Source: Chamaecrista fasciculata
Lineage: Eukaryota; Streptophyta; Magnoliopsida; Fabales; Fabaceae
NCBI GenBank assembly: GCA_003254925.1
Contig: QANZ01013303.1
Span: 1-64,000 of the forward strand
Length of the DNA stretch: 64,000 nt
Direction: 5' to 3'
The notes below the pieces were generated by a model. The model did not search any database. It was not told the origin of the DNA and saw only the letters and a program-made list of their open reading frames with translations. Below, one piece after another: positions 1 to 10,717 of this stretch (its first letter is position 1; every line of letters begins with the position of its first letter). Position numbers and translations under genes: made by a program.

Positions 1-38
1 CAAATAAAATGATTGGCCCTAGGGCACAATCTCCAACA
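1..38 (-). repeat. Edge of a copia-family LTR (U3 start)
   Basis: The + strand ends in CTAGGGCACAATCTCCAACA. This is the reverse complement of the TGTTGGAGATTG start shared by the LTRs ending at 40226, 46761 and 56676. The rest of this LTR lies outside the window. Confidence 0.8.
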
Positions 39-873
39 AAAAGTGGAGTTGGAGAGACATATTTGTGTTTGAGGCATGAGTCAGGAAGTTGATGATGTGG
101 AGAGGCAAATGACTCAAAATACTAATAAAGATCTCTTGTATTAGCTCGATGTGTCATTGTTCAGGAGTGGAAGTGAGATGAAGCCCAATTGAGGAGAGTA
201 AACCAATTAAACACTAAATACACAAATGGGCCATTGGAGGATGGAAGGAAGAGCAGAGTCGCCTGAAAAAGAACTTTGGCCGGGGGAAGATAGGTGTATA
301 AAATATGGCCCAGTAAATGGGTTCACCATGTTTAGTGATAATAAATCCAAAACTGGTATCATGAGGTAAAGAGGACGAAGCTCACACATGTAATCCAGAT
401 GAGATTGATGATTGGAAATATTTAGTTGAATGGGCCGAAATATTCACAGTTGAGCCCACTGTTATGTTTTCAGAGTCCAATAAGTATTAGATAAAATAGT
501 CCCAGCAATTATTATCCATGAGATTGAGATAATCCCATATAGTGGTCATTGGAAGTTTGAGCCCATTATGTACAGTGAGGACACGTGAACTTGATTTACC
601 AAAGTGGTTAAAAGGCGGTGGAATAGAAGGCTCTGTAACAGTGGGTGCAGGAATTATAGCCTGACTGACGTCATCACCATCAAAACCTATCTATGAAGTT
701 ACCGAGTTACCGCCAAAACCAGTCATACGGATAGGATGTAGGCTAACATGTCCTTGCATGGGATTAACATCTTGCTGAACATGTAAGTGTGGTAAAACAT
801 CAGTTTGTGACCCTGCATGAATTGATGGATCAATTTCCATTGGAGTAGAGCAGTCATAATAGCCTGACGGCGT
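39..873. other. Non-coding remnant next to DUF4283 pseudogene
   Basis: No reading frame here resembles a known protein. It lies downstream, in minus-strand sense, of the DUF4283/zinc-knuckle remnant and may be the rest of that retroelement, but no endonuclease or reverse transcriptase motif is visible. Confidence 0.3.
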
Positions 874-1900
874 CTATCGATCCTCATCAGAACTGGTTTC
901 CGGCAAAGCATGTGAGCTTGAAGATGAAGAAACATTAGCATTTGGAGCTTGGATGATATTGGCTTGAGCAAGAGGAGATTTAGAGGGAGTGTGGCGCCTT
1001 CTAGTTTCATGAGGATTGAAGTCATAGGCCTTGTAATTTTGATGATTATTAACCAAACCAGTATAAGAGACATGAGTTGTGCGTTTGTGAGCTGAAGAGC
1101 TAAAGGCCACAACATCAAGAACAAAAAGAGCATTGATTGTGTCGAATTGTATTTAAATAGGGGGAAAGCGTTCCAAAATGGCACATTTTTGTTCATTAAT
1201 GGCAGCAAGAACTTGGGATTCTTGTTTAAGACATTTATCCAAAACATGACCAATGCACCCACATTTGAAACAAATATGGAATACATGTTCATACCGAAAC
1301 TAAATCCAAATTGAGTACCATCATCAAGACATAAAATGAACCCCACTAGGAGTGGCTTGTTAGGATCTATACGTACCTGGATTTGAAGATAAGAAAGATT
1401 GCGAAGAGAATTCTCATTTATATCAGCATGAAGGAATTCCCCAAGAATACTACCCATAACCTCAGCAATTGGTAGATAATAATATTCAAGTGGTAATCCC
1501 CAGATTTGAATACAAAAAGGCACAGTGGTTATTTCAAGATTCTGCACAATAGTGTTAGGTCTCCAATCATCCAAAACTAAAACTTACCTCGAAGAGCCCA
1601 AGGACCTTGATTGCGCAGGAAGAATCTGTCTACAAGATTATCAAAATGGATCAAGTAGATGCTCCCTACTCGACCCTTCACATGAAGAGAGCCCTGAAGA
1701 TGACAAGCTTCTTCTATAAGGGTTTGTAGACAAAACTTTGGAAAAAGATTAGCATCAAGAAGAATCCCAAACATGCAATCTTCATAATTTTCTCGTTCAG
1801 GCTGGATGACGGTTCAAAAGCTAAATGAGGCCCCTCTCTAGGAATAATGAAATTAGGTTCCTCTTGAGCAGTACTAGAGGACGAAGAGAACCCATTAGAG
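874..1900 (-). pseudogene. DUF4283 + CCHC zinc-knuckle pseudogene, LINE ORF1-like
   Basis: Read on the minus strand from about 1900 down, fragments in different frames together resemble the DUF4283 / zinc-knuckle protein common in plant L1-type LINE ORF1 and related gene fragments. Visible landmarks are the block ending RNQGPWALRGK (near 1580), then LDDWRPNTIV and PFCIQIWGLPLEY (near 1500-1560), and a CX2CX4HX4C knuckle CFKCGCIGHVLDKC (near 1230-1275). The serine-rich tail follows in the same frame as the knuckle. At least two frameshifts separate these blocks, one at about 1577 just after the GKF residues and one between the DUF4283 part and the knuckle. It is not a working gene. LINE origin is inferred from the family; no ORF2 is seen. 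Confidence 0.6.
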
Positions 1901-2244
1901 GAAGACAAAGTAGGACCCAAAACACCAAAGAAAAAACGTTGCATGATGTTGATAGTGGAAGAAAACAAAAAAACATTGTGAAAGTGAAATCTACTGAAAT
2001 GAACAGCAAGAAGCGCTAGAGAACAAACATAGAAAAATGCCAAAAGGAAGGAATTAAAAAACTAGGAAGCATATAGGAGTAGAGTGATGAACAGGCTAAA
2101 GATTTGATGTGATAAACACAGGACAGTGAGGTTTAGAGAGAGAACAGAGAATTTTCTCTCACTAAGGAGGTTTGTTTTATGAGAGTTAGTTGAGTGTAAT
2201 GTACTATTCTTTTGAGTTTCAACCAGAGAAAGAATATCTCTTTT
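1901..2244. other. Non-coding, possible 5' part of the LINE-like remnant
   Basis: Purine-rich stretches on the + strand (CT-rich on the minus strand) upstream of the ORF1-like remnant could be its 5' untranslated part. Nothing else is recognisable. Confidence 0.25.
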
Positions 2245-2540
2245 TAAAAAGTAGAAACTAAGTAGACAATTATTAGCTAAGATAAAAATGAGAAAAGAAA
2301 TGTTATATATTAGCCTTGAAACCAAAGATTGGTATATGATAAAAAAAATATAAATTATAAAATAAACTAAATACTCTTACTTAGAAGTCGAATCAAAATC
2401 ATGCAAGATTTAAAAAGAGTCAAAGCAACAATCTAGGGAAAAACAAACAACAACCAAAATGTCAAGTCCAAAAAACAGAAGAAACTAATCAAGTTTCAAA
2501 ACTAACTAAAGCATTAGAAAATTAAAAAGATTGATGTTCC
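2245..2540. repeat. Non-coding block, copy 1 of a direct duplication
   Basis: This stretch recurs in the same orientation at 5516-5850. Shared landmarks are TATTAGCCTTGAAACCAAAG and AGAAACTAATCAAGTTTC. Copies differ by small indels and substitutions. No protein is encoded. Confidence 0.75.
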
Positions 2541-3805
2541 TGAATTCATAGTGAATCAATTAATCAGTCTTTAAATAATCAAAATATATCACTCAGTCCC
2601 TAAGTTAAAATCAAAATAAATTTAAACATTAAAAACTTAATAAGTACTCAAAGCCCGTGCCCACTGGGCTGATATCAAAGAAAAAAGCAAAAAAATAAAA
2701 TACTTTTTAATCATTGAAATTAATTTTTTATATTAGTATTTCTTTCATACACTTTAAACAAAAAAATATATATAAAGGAGAAAAAATTATATGACATTTA
2801 AATAATCATATAATAATATCCATTTACTTGGTACAAATATATGAAGCAAAAGGTATTTTTTAAAATTTTTTTTTACTATATTAAAATAAAAAAGTGACCA
2901 CAAAATAAATAAGAATTCTTAATAAATGTAAGTATAACAAATGAGAAAATAAAAAGAGCGATAGAGAAGTTTGGTGAAAGATGATGGACAGAGAGAGAAA
3001 GTTATAAATGTAATAAACAAGAGATAATAAAATTATTATTTTGCCTATTATTTTCTTTATATTTGTATTAGAGTATAAATAATTACTAATATAAAATGTA
3101 GAGCACATTAAAATTAATATAATGTAATGTAATAGAATGATAAAACACTCTGAGAAAGTCTTTAATCGTTGAAACCAATGTTATGAAAACCAGACTGGAC
3201 GGTCGAATCGAGACCCAAGAGTGAAGGCAGTTTGGTTTAGACCAATGGAACGTTCAAGATGCTAGACCCATTTGGATAGCCCAGAACCATTTCTAACCGG
3301 ATTGACCCAAGTTGAACCGTGACCAAGAGCAATTTTTCGAAAAGCTTTGAAAAGATATTGACTACTTTTGTTGGTTTCATGGTCCAAAAAAACAATATGA
3401 AACCCAATATAAAATGTTGCAAATCAATTAAAAAAAACTCATTTTTCTTTTTCATTTGTACGAACCTAATTATAATTGTTCATGATGTGACTTTTGTATA
3501 TTTAGTTTGTGTAGAACAACAAAATTATGGATTTAAAAGTATATATTATTGTTATATAAATTTTATGGTTATATTTGATTAGTTATAGATTACTTTTATT
3601 TAAAATAATAATATAATTTTTAAATATATATATATATATTTATGATATCATTCGGTCTAACTGAATAAATCAATTAATGCATGACCCAAAGATCTTTATG
3701 CTTCACTGATCAGTTTGATTTTTAAAACGTTCTCTATCTAATCAAAATGATACATTGAATATATAAACATTTTCAAGTGTCTTCAACACCCAAAATTCCC
3801 TTGAT
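2541..3805. other. AT-rich intergenic sequence with a decayed GC-richer patch
   Basis: Mostly AT-rich with no supported gene. The part 3175-3310 contains ACCGG/GGACGGTC-type words like those of the hAT MITE at 22693, with a possible partner near 3650-3730, but I cannot define ends or a target duplication. Confidence 0.35.
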
Positions 3806-3814
3806 TTTAATGTA

Positions 3815-4718
3815 GGCAAAAGTATTGGTACTCCCAAAGTATGCAGTCTTTTTCAGTTATACCCCCAAATCTTTTTTGGGTCAATTGTACACTTAAAGTA
3901 TGGAGTCAATTTTAGTTATACCCCGAAAGTTTATTTTAGTCATTTATACCCCTAATGTTTCATATTTGAGTCAATTGTATCCCCAAGTACCTCCCAATTT
4001 GAGGGTACAATAATTGACACAAATAAGAAAAAAATGGGGGTGCAATGATACAAAAAGAAAAGATTGAGGGTAGTTGACTCAAAAAAACTTGGTTAAAGGG
4101 TAATTTTGGTCATAAATGTATGCCATAATGTTCATTTTGGTCCATTATGTTTCAAAATGTTCAAATTAGTCCTAAATGTTGGCAAAATGATTCATTTTGG
4201 TCCTAAATATTAGTAAAATGTTTCATTTTGGTCCCAAACTATTGAATTTGATCATATTTTTCTCGTCTCTCATTTCTAGTTCGAAGAACTTGTTAAGAGG
4301 AACTCATAGCTTTGAATTCGTTACATTCGAATTTGAAATGAGAGAAATATGATCAACTTTGCTTGTTTTACCATGAAACGATAGGTCTACTTTTAGGACC
4401 GATTTCACCTTGTTTATTAACGGCCTCAACTGGATAGAGAAAGTACTCTTCGAGAACAATACGTAACTTTAAACTCGTCACGTTTGAACTTGAAACAAGC
4501 CATATTCAATAGTTGGGACCAAAATGAAACATTTTGCAAACATTTAGGACCAATTTTAATATTTTGAAACATAATGGACCAGAATGAACATTAGGGCATA
4601 CGTTTAGGACTAAAATTACCCTTTAACCAAAAAACTTTGGTCGTAGAATTGACAAAAAAACTTTGGGGTACAACTGAAAATGACTACATACTTTAAGGGT
4701 ACCAAGAGTAGTTTTGCC
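3815..4718. mobile_element. Foldback MULE-like MITE A (composite)
   Basis: A long inverted repeat runs from GGCAAAAGTATTGGTACTCC to the matching TACCAAGAGTAGTTTTGCC. It is flanked by TTTAATGTA (3806-3814) and TTTATTGTA (4719-4727), a 9-bp target duplication with one mismatch, as expected for Mutator-like elements. An inner inverted repeat (about 4097-4622, AGGGTAATTTTGGTC / AAAATTACCCT) suggests a composite. No transposase is encoded. Assignment to MULEs rests on the 9-bp duplication and long inverted repeats. Confidence 0.75.
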
Positions 4719-4727
4719 TTTATTGTA

Positions 4728-4953
4728 TGAGCGAGCCATAAATATTAGGCCAAAACCCTATTTTTATCTATAATGTTTGCCAAGATTCTATTTTAATCCC
4801 TAGTTTTTTTTTGTCCCGTTTTGGTCTCCAAAGTTTCTATGAAGTTTCACCATTGGTCCTGGAGTCATTTTCATCTACTTTTCTCCCTTGAAAAAAGAAA
4901 AGAAAGGGAAAAACTTACTTTCACCCCCAATATTATTTGAAACTTTTTTAAAA
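4728..4953. other. Half of a foldback-type repeat
   Basis: Contains TTTTGGTCTCCAAAG and ATTGGTCCTGGAGTC words typical of one arm of the neighbouring foldback elements, without a visible second arm. Confidence 0.3.
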
Positions 4954-5515
4954 GGCAAAAGACCCTTTAATGCCCCTAACGTTTGCGGTAATTTTCAGTT
5001 ATGCCCCTAACGTTTCATTTGTGTCAGTTGTGCCCCCGTTATGAAATGTTAGTTTCAATTATGCCCCCAATTTTGACTCAATGCTGATGTGTCAATTTTT
5101 TTACTTGTGTGTCAATTTTTTGTTCTGAATTGAATATGTGGCAAGATGACTGGATAAATAAATAAAACATTCCTGATTTTTTTTTATCCACCATGGCATT
5201 TCCTACGTGGTATAAGGCTTGCGAAGATGAAGATGAAGATGCCAAAAAAAATTTAGGGTAGTAATTTTTTGGTTTAGAGAATGTAAATCCACGTAGGAAA
5301 GGCCATGGTGGATAAAAAAATAAATCAGGGATGTTTTCTTTATCTAGTCATCTTGCCACATATTCAATTCAGAACAAAAAATTGACACACAAGTGAAATT
5401 TGGTGCATAATTGAAACTAACGTTTCACATTAGGGGCACAACTGACACAAATTAAACGTTAGGGGCATAACTGAAAATCACCGCAAACGTTAGGGGCACG
5501 AAAGAGTCTTTTGCC
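4954..5515. mobile_element. Foldback MULE-like MITE B
   Basis: Almost fully palindromic. The left arm GGCAAAAGACCCTTTAATGC and GCCCCTAACGTTTGCGG are mirrored by CCGCAAACGTTAGGGGC and GAGTCTTTTGCC. The flanks TTTTTAAAA and TTTTAAAAA are a near-perfect 9-bp duplication in low-complexity sequence. It sits at the start of the second copy of the 2245-2540 block, so it inserted after or during that duplication. Confidence 0.7.
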
Positions 5516-5850
5516 TTTTAAAAAATAGAAACTAAATTATTAATAATTCAAATTTCCAAGTAGAAAAATACTAAGATAAAAATGAGAAAAAATGTTATAT
5601 ATTAGCCTTGAAACCAAAGATTGGCATATGATAAAAAATATAATTATAATATATAATAAAATTCTCTAGTTAGAAGTCAAATCAACATTATGCAGGATTT
5701 TTTGGCCAAAAAAACATTATGCGGGATTTCAAAAGAGTAAAAGCAATAATATGGAAAAAAGAAAGCAACAATTAAAATGTCGAGTCCGAAAAACAGAAGA
5801 AACTAATCAAGTTTCAAAACTAGCTGAAGCATTAGAAAATTTAAACAACG
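5516..5850. repeat. Non-coding block, copy 2 of a direct duplication
   Basis: Direct repeat of 2245-2540. This copy has a small extra duplication, ACATTATGCAGG/ACATTATGCGGG, around 5690-5725, which looks like a local insertion footprint. Confidence 0.75.
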
Positions 5851-5965
5851 CCTTGATGAATAATGCTAATATTATAGTCAAACATTTCTAGTGACACACT
5901 TTTCAATCGTTGGCCAATGAAAATAAAAGGAAATAAAATAATAATCCAAATTTGGAGTAAAATGG

Positions 5966-6199
5966 TGTGAGGATATAGAATTCAGAGAAAGCAAAGTGTA
6001 AAGTATGAAGAAATGAGCTTAATTTTATTAATGGTGAAAAAAGAGTTATATACAAGTCACATGGACTAAACCATCGAAACAGAAAATGAAACTAACTATC
6101 CAGCTGACAAACTAACTCTAGGCTATGATCCTGTACATGCGCATCTAATATAATTAATTTACAGCCTAACTAACTCTCAGCCTATGCACATAGTTTTCA
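5966..6199 (-). repeat. 3' LTR of the gag-less copia element
   Basis: Begins TGTGAGGATATAG and ends ACATAGTTTTCA on the + strand. Nearly identical to 9858-10091. It is the downstream LTR because the polypurine tract adjoins it. Confidence 0.93.
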
Positions 6200-6226
6200 C
6201 CCCCCCCCCNCCCCCCCCCCCCTCAA
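6200..6226 (-). promoter_or_regulatory. Polypurine tract (poly-G on the sense strand)
   Basis: A run of C on the + strand, with one N at 6210, directly abuts the LTR. On the sense strand it reads as TTGAGGGG followed by a long G run, the expected plus-strand primer. Its real length is uncertain because of the N and the homopolymer. Confidence 0.75.
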
Positions 6227-9200
6227 GTTGGAGCTTTGATGAAAATTAATCAAACCCAACTTGGACAGAAGAGTAGAAAATCGTGGAGCTGGTAAAGGCT
6301 TAGTAAAGAAATCAGCTAACTGTAAACCAGAAGAAATGTGTTGCGGAAGAACAAAACCACGCTTGAATTGCTCACGAACTACATGACAATCAATATCGAG
6401 ATGTTTAGTTCGCTCATGGAAAACAGGATTCTTGACAATGTGAAGAGCTGCTTGACTGTCACACCATAGAAAAATAGGAGTAACAAAATCAAGTTGTAAA
6501 TCCTTGAGCAAATATGATAACCAGAGCAATTCGCATACAGTGGTTGACAAAGCCCAATATTCTGCTTCAGCCGAACTCCTAGAAATGGTGACTTGCTTCT
6601 TGGATTTCCAAGAAACTAAGAAATTGCCAATGAAGATGCTATATCCAGTAACAGGCCGACGTGTGTCTTGACAAGTGGCCCAATCTGCATCACAGTAAGC
6701 ATCAATTTTGAAAACTGAAGAAGAAGGATCAAAAGGGTAAAACAATCCTTTTGCAGGATCACCCTTAAGATATCTTAAAATGTACAATGTAGCTTCCCAA
6801 TGGCATTGATGTGGAGCATGAACAAATTGACTTAATTGTTGAGTAGCAAAAGTTATATCAGGACGTCTGAATCCAAGATAAAGCAAATGACCAATCAATC
6901 TGCGAAATGGACTTGGATCCTTGAGCAATGTAGTATCATCAGTTACAAATTTAAGGTTCTTGACCATGGGAGTACAAGTAGGCTTTGCACCCATCAATCC
7001 AGCATCATTTACCAAATCCATAACATATTTCCTTTGATTGATGTACATACCCATGGGAGATCTTGCAATCTCAAGTCCCAAGTAGTACTTTGCAGGACCT
7101 AAATCCTTGATGGTGAATTGTTGATGCAGAAAAGTTTTTACAGAAGAAATGATGTCCATAGATGAACTTGTAGCTAGAATATCATCAACATAAATTAAAA
7201 GAGAAACAAAAGTAGAACCACTACCCCGTGTGAAGAGGCAATGATCATGAGAAGATTGGACAAAACCAGCTTGATGAAGTTTAGTAGTAAGTTCAATGTT
7301 CCATTGGCGTGAAGCTTGTTTTAACCCATACAAGCTGCGTTTCAATTTACAAACCATACCAGGAGAAGCTTTGCTATAGCCCGGAGGAGGTACCATGTAG
7401 ACATCTTCATCTATAAATCCATGAAGGAAAGCATTGTTTACATCAAACTGATGAAGATGCCACCCTTTAGAAGCTGCCAAAGCAAGAAGCACTCTGACTG
7501 AAACTGACTTAGCAACAGGTGAAAAACTGTCCATATAATCAAGACCCTATATTTGATTGAAACCTTTGGCGACCAAGTGAGCCTTATATCTCTTAATACT
7601 ACCATCAGCCTTCAATTTAACCTTGTAAACCCACTTGCACCCAATTGGTTTCTTCCCATGAGGTAAAGAAACCAAATCCCAAGTGTGATTCTGTTCCAGA
7701 GCAGAAATTTCATGTGTTATAGCTTGATGCCATTCACTATGATCTTTAGCATCTATATAACAAGTAGGTTCATGAATGTGTGAAGTGACACCTAAAAAAT
7801 GAATATAATCAGAAGAGAATTGTGATGGAGTAACAAAAGGATAAGCAGGAGGTGTATGAACTGTAGGATTATGAATAGTACAGGTAGCATATTGCTGTAA
7901 CCATGAAGGAGGATTTTTGGAATGAGTAATTCTTCTCAAATGAGGAATATCAGGTGGAGGACTATTTGGAAGATTGGTTGAAGAATTTTTATCAGAAGAA
8001 GATAGTTGGGGAGGAGAAGAAATATCAGGAACAGAAGAATTTTTAGAAGAAGAATTTTTAGGAGAAGAAGAAGGTGGTATAGAATATCATTGTCAATAGG
8101 AATGCAAGGTAAGGGAGTAATGGAAGATGTATGAGAAGGAATGGATTTGTAAGGAAATGTGTCTTCATAGAAAACAACATCTCGGGAAATTAGGATTTTT
8201 CTAGTGGGTAGATTGAAAATTTTATATCCCTTGCAGTGAGGAATATAACCCAAAAACACACATTTATGGGATTTAGGGTCAAATTTCTTGCGGGAAGGAT
8301 CCAAATTGCTAGTAAAACACAAACTACCAAAAACCTTTAGTCTTTTATAATCTAAAATAAGGACATTTCCAATTCAATTCAATAATTTACTAGGCAAACG
8401 GTTAATGATGTAAGTAGCAGTTAGAATTGCTTCCCCCCAAAAAAATTGAGGTAAACCAGAATGATGTAATAAGGCTCAAGCAACTTCCACCAAGTGTCTA
8501 TGTTTCCTTTCAACAATGTCATTCTGCTGTGGTGTGTACACACAACTTCTTTGATGAATAATACCATGCTCATGAAATAAATCTTGGCAAGCTTTACTCA
8601 AAAATTCAGAACCATTATCAGTTCTAAACCTCTTTAACAACTGTATCAAATTGTCTTTCAACATACTTCAAAAAATTGGAAATCAAAACCAAAGTCTGGG
8701 ACTTAACATTCATCAAAAAAGTCCAAACAGCTCTTGTATAGTCATCAACAATAGTTAAGAAAAACTTTGCACCACATACTGAAGAAACACTATAAGGTCC
8801 CCAAATGTCCATATGAATCAACTCAAAAGGTTTTGTAGTACGAATAATACTTGTAGGAAAATGAAATCTAGTCTGTTTAGCAGTATGACAAGCATCACAA
8901 ACTGTGGGAATAAAAGAAATATCACAAAGTTTCAGTTTCTCTAAAACAGGCAAACTAGGATGTCCTATTCTAGCATGCCAAACAACAGAATCATCATGAG
9001 ATTTACAAGCCATTGTATGACCAACATCAACAATAGAACTAGGATGCAAAGAATCAGCAGAGATGGTTGTCTTATTCAGCAGATAAAGATGCTTGTCCAC
9101 CTTTCCAAAAGCTATAGAATCATTAGTCAAGTGGTCCTGCACCACACAGCCAGATGAGTTAAAAAAGAAATTGACATTGCCACTTTCAGCAAGTCGATGA

Positions 9201-9619
9201 ACTGAAATCAAGTTGAACTTGAAACCAGGAACATAAAGCACATGAGTAAGAGTAATTTGAGGAGTTAAGTATACTTCACCAATGGAATTGACTTGTTTCA
9301 AGCTACCATCAGGTAGTATCACTGTACTATTGGCAAGAGCCTTCCTCAAATTAGAAAACACACGCAAATCACCAGAAATATGACATGATGCACCAGAATC
9401 AACTATCCAGTCACCATGAGATAATTTAAAAGAGCAAGGTTTAGTGACAATACCTACGAAATCAGTAAAACAACTGGTGTTCACAGAATTGTCCTCAACT
9501 AGATTCTTTCCTTTCACAAATCGTTGCATTTGATACAAAAGATCAGAGAATAAGGCCATATCAACTGAGCTGTTATCCTTAACACCATCCAGATCTGGCT
9601 TAGGCATGCAATCAGACAC
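6224..9619 (-). pseudogene. Ty1/copia pol (protease-integrase-RT-RNase H), broken
   Basis: Blocks in minus-strand order: protease with an intact D-S-G-A motif in WIVDSGASCHI (about 9400), the integrase zinc-binding region WHARIGHPS...CDACH (about 8900-8970), an integrase core with HMDIWGP (about 8810) and a later TDNGSEFL block (about 8610), reverse transcriptase with YVDD (about 7190), and RNase H ending in ADFFTKPLP (about 6300). Breaks: a frame change inside integrase near 8624-8664, further shifts between 8476 and 7936, and one in-frame TAG near 7547 inside RT, where the GLDY/MDSFSPVAK region resumes at once. The last 445 codons (6197-7534) are uninterrupted. Gag is absent. In family order this is a normal copia pol. 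Confidence 0.88.
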
Positions 9620-9840
9620 ATTATTAACAGCTTGAACAGGACCATGTAGAAAGGCCTAACTCTCCCCAAAAGAGCTCTCAAAGGGAGAGGGTTGCCTCAT
9701 TATATATATAGAGTTAGAAGGCCCTTTAACTAAGCGATGTGGGACTTCAACACGCCCCCCTCACGCCCAATTCGGGCGTGAAGCCAACGGGTTATTCCGA
9801 GGGCAGCCCACTGTAAGGCTCATCCATCCCACACGCCCAA
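9620..9840 (-). other. Short leader of the gag-less copia element
   Basis: Only about 220 bases separate the primer-binding site from protease, where a copia element normally carries a gag of roughly 1 kb. It contains GCGATGTGGGACTTCAACAC and a CACGCCC / GGGCGTG inverted repeat near 9761-9782. Confidence 0.5.
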
Positions 9841-9857
9841 ACCTGGCTCTGATACCA
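9841..9857 (-). promoter_or_regulatory. Primer-binding site, tRNA-iMet type
   Basis: On the sense strand it reads TGGTATCAGAGCCAGGT immediately after the 5' LTR. TGGTATCAGAGC is the usual plant copia match to the 3' end of initiator tRNA-Met. Confidence 0.9.
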
Positions 9858-10091
9858 TGTGAGGATATAGAATTCAGAGAAAGCAAAGTGTAAAGTATGA
9901 AGAAATGAGCTTAATTTTATTAATGGTGAAAAAAGAGTTATATACAAGTCACATGGACTAAACCATCGAAACAGAAAATGAAACTAACTATCCAACTGAC
10001 AAACTAACTCTAGGCTATGATCCTGTACATGCGCATCTAATATAATTAATTTACAGCCTAACTAACTCTCAGCCTATGTACATAGTTTTCA
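9858..10091 (-). repeat. 5' LTR of the gag-less copia element
   Basis: Mirror copy of 5966-6199, next to the primer-binding site. Followed by the AATGG target duplication. Confidence 0.93.
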
Positions 10092-10096
10092 AATGG

Positions 10097-10434
10097 TGAA
10101 ACCCATATCTGAAAAGGAGAAAGAACAATTAGCCTTGTTTCATTTGAAATGGAGATTTTTTTAAAATTTGTAATGTTCATAGAGATCAGAAGAGTTTGTG
10201 AATCTCTGAATTTTGCAAACTTCACAAAAATCACGACTTTAGAAGATCTTAATCCGACAAGCCATAAAAAAAAAATCTTAATCCTAAACACTATCGAGCA
10301 TGCCAAAAGAAAAAAATAGCTATCTAGAAAACTTTATTAAATAAGTCTTTTAGATCATATATGTTTCCTAAGAGAATATTAATATCAGCTAATTGTTACC
10401 CAACGTGTTTTTAGAGAGTAAAATAATATGAAAA
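10097..10434. other. AT-rich intergenic sequence
   Basis: No coding or repeat signal that I can support. Confidence 0.3.
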
Positions 10435-10443
10435 TATAAAATT

Positions 10444-10717
10444 GAGTAAACTAATAATTTGATCCTTGAAAGATCACTGAAATGACAACTTAATCCTTCA
10501 AAGATTAAAATACATAGTCAGACCTTGAAAGATCAGAACGGTATACTCTTTGGTCCCTCAAAGATTCAAACGGTATACTATTTAGTCCATAAAAAAAATA
10601 ATTAGTATATCATTTTGATTTTTCAATGACTAAATTGTATAATTCAATCTCTCACGGACCGAATTATCAGTTTGGTGATCTTTAATTTTATTAAGGGACT
10701 AAATTATTAATTTACTC
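10444..10717. mobile_element. Foldback MULE-like MITE C
   Basis: Inverted arms GAGTAAACTAATAATTTGAT and CTAAATTATTAATTTACTC, with TATAAAATT (10435-10443) and TATTAAATT (10718-10726) as a 9-bp duplication with one mismatch. The same family as the outer element at 13052-15122. Confidence 0.75.

Larger units (their letters stand above)
5966..10091 (-). mobile_element. Complete gag-less Ty1/copia element
   Basis: Both 234-bp LTRs (5966-6199 and 9858-10091) are present and flanked by a perfect AATGG target duplication (5961-5965 and 10092-10096). Sense is the minus strand: the primer-binding site lies next to the right LTR and the polypurine tract next to the left. By eye the LTRs differ at only two positions (CCAGCTG/CCAACTG and ATGCACAT/ATGTACAT), so the insertion is young. 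The internal region is only about 3.6 kb. It starts just before protease and has no gag, so the copy cannot be autonomous. Confidence 0.93.
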
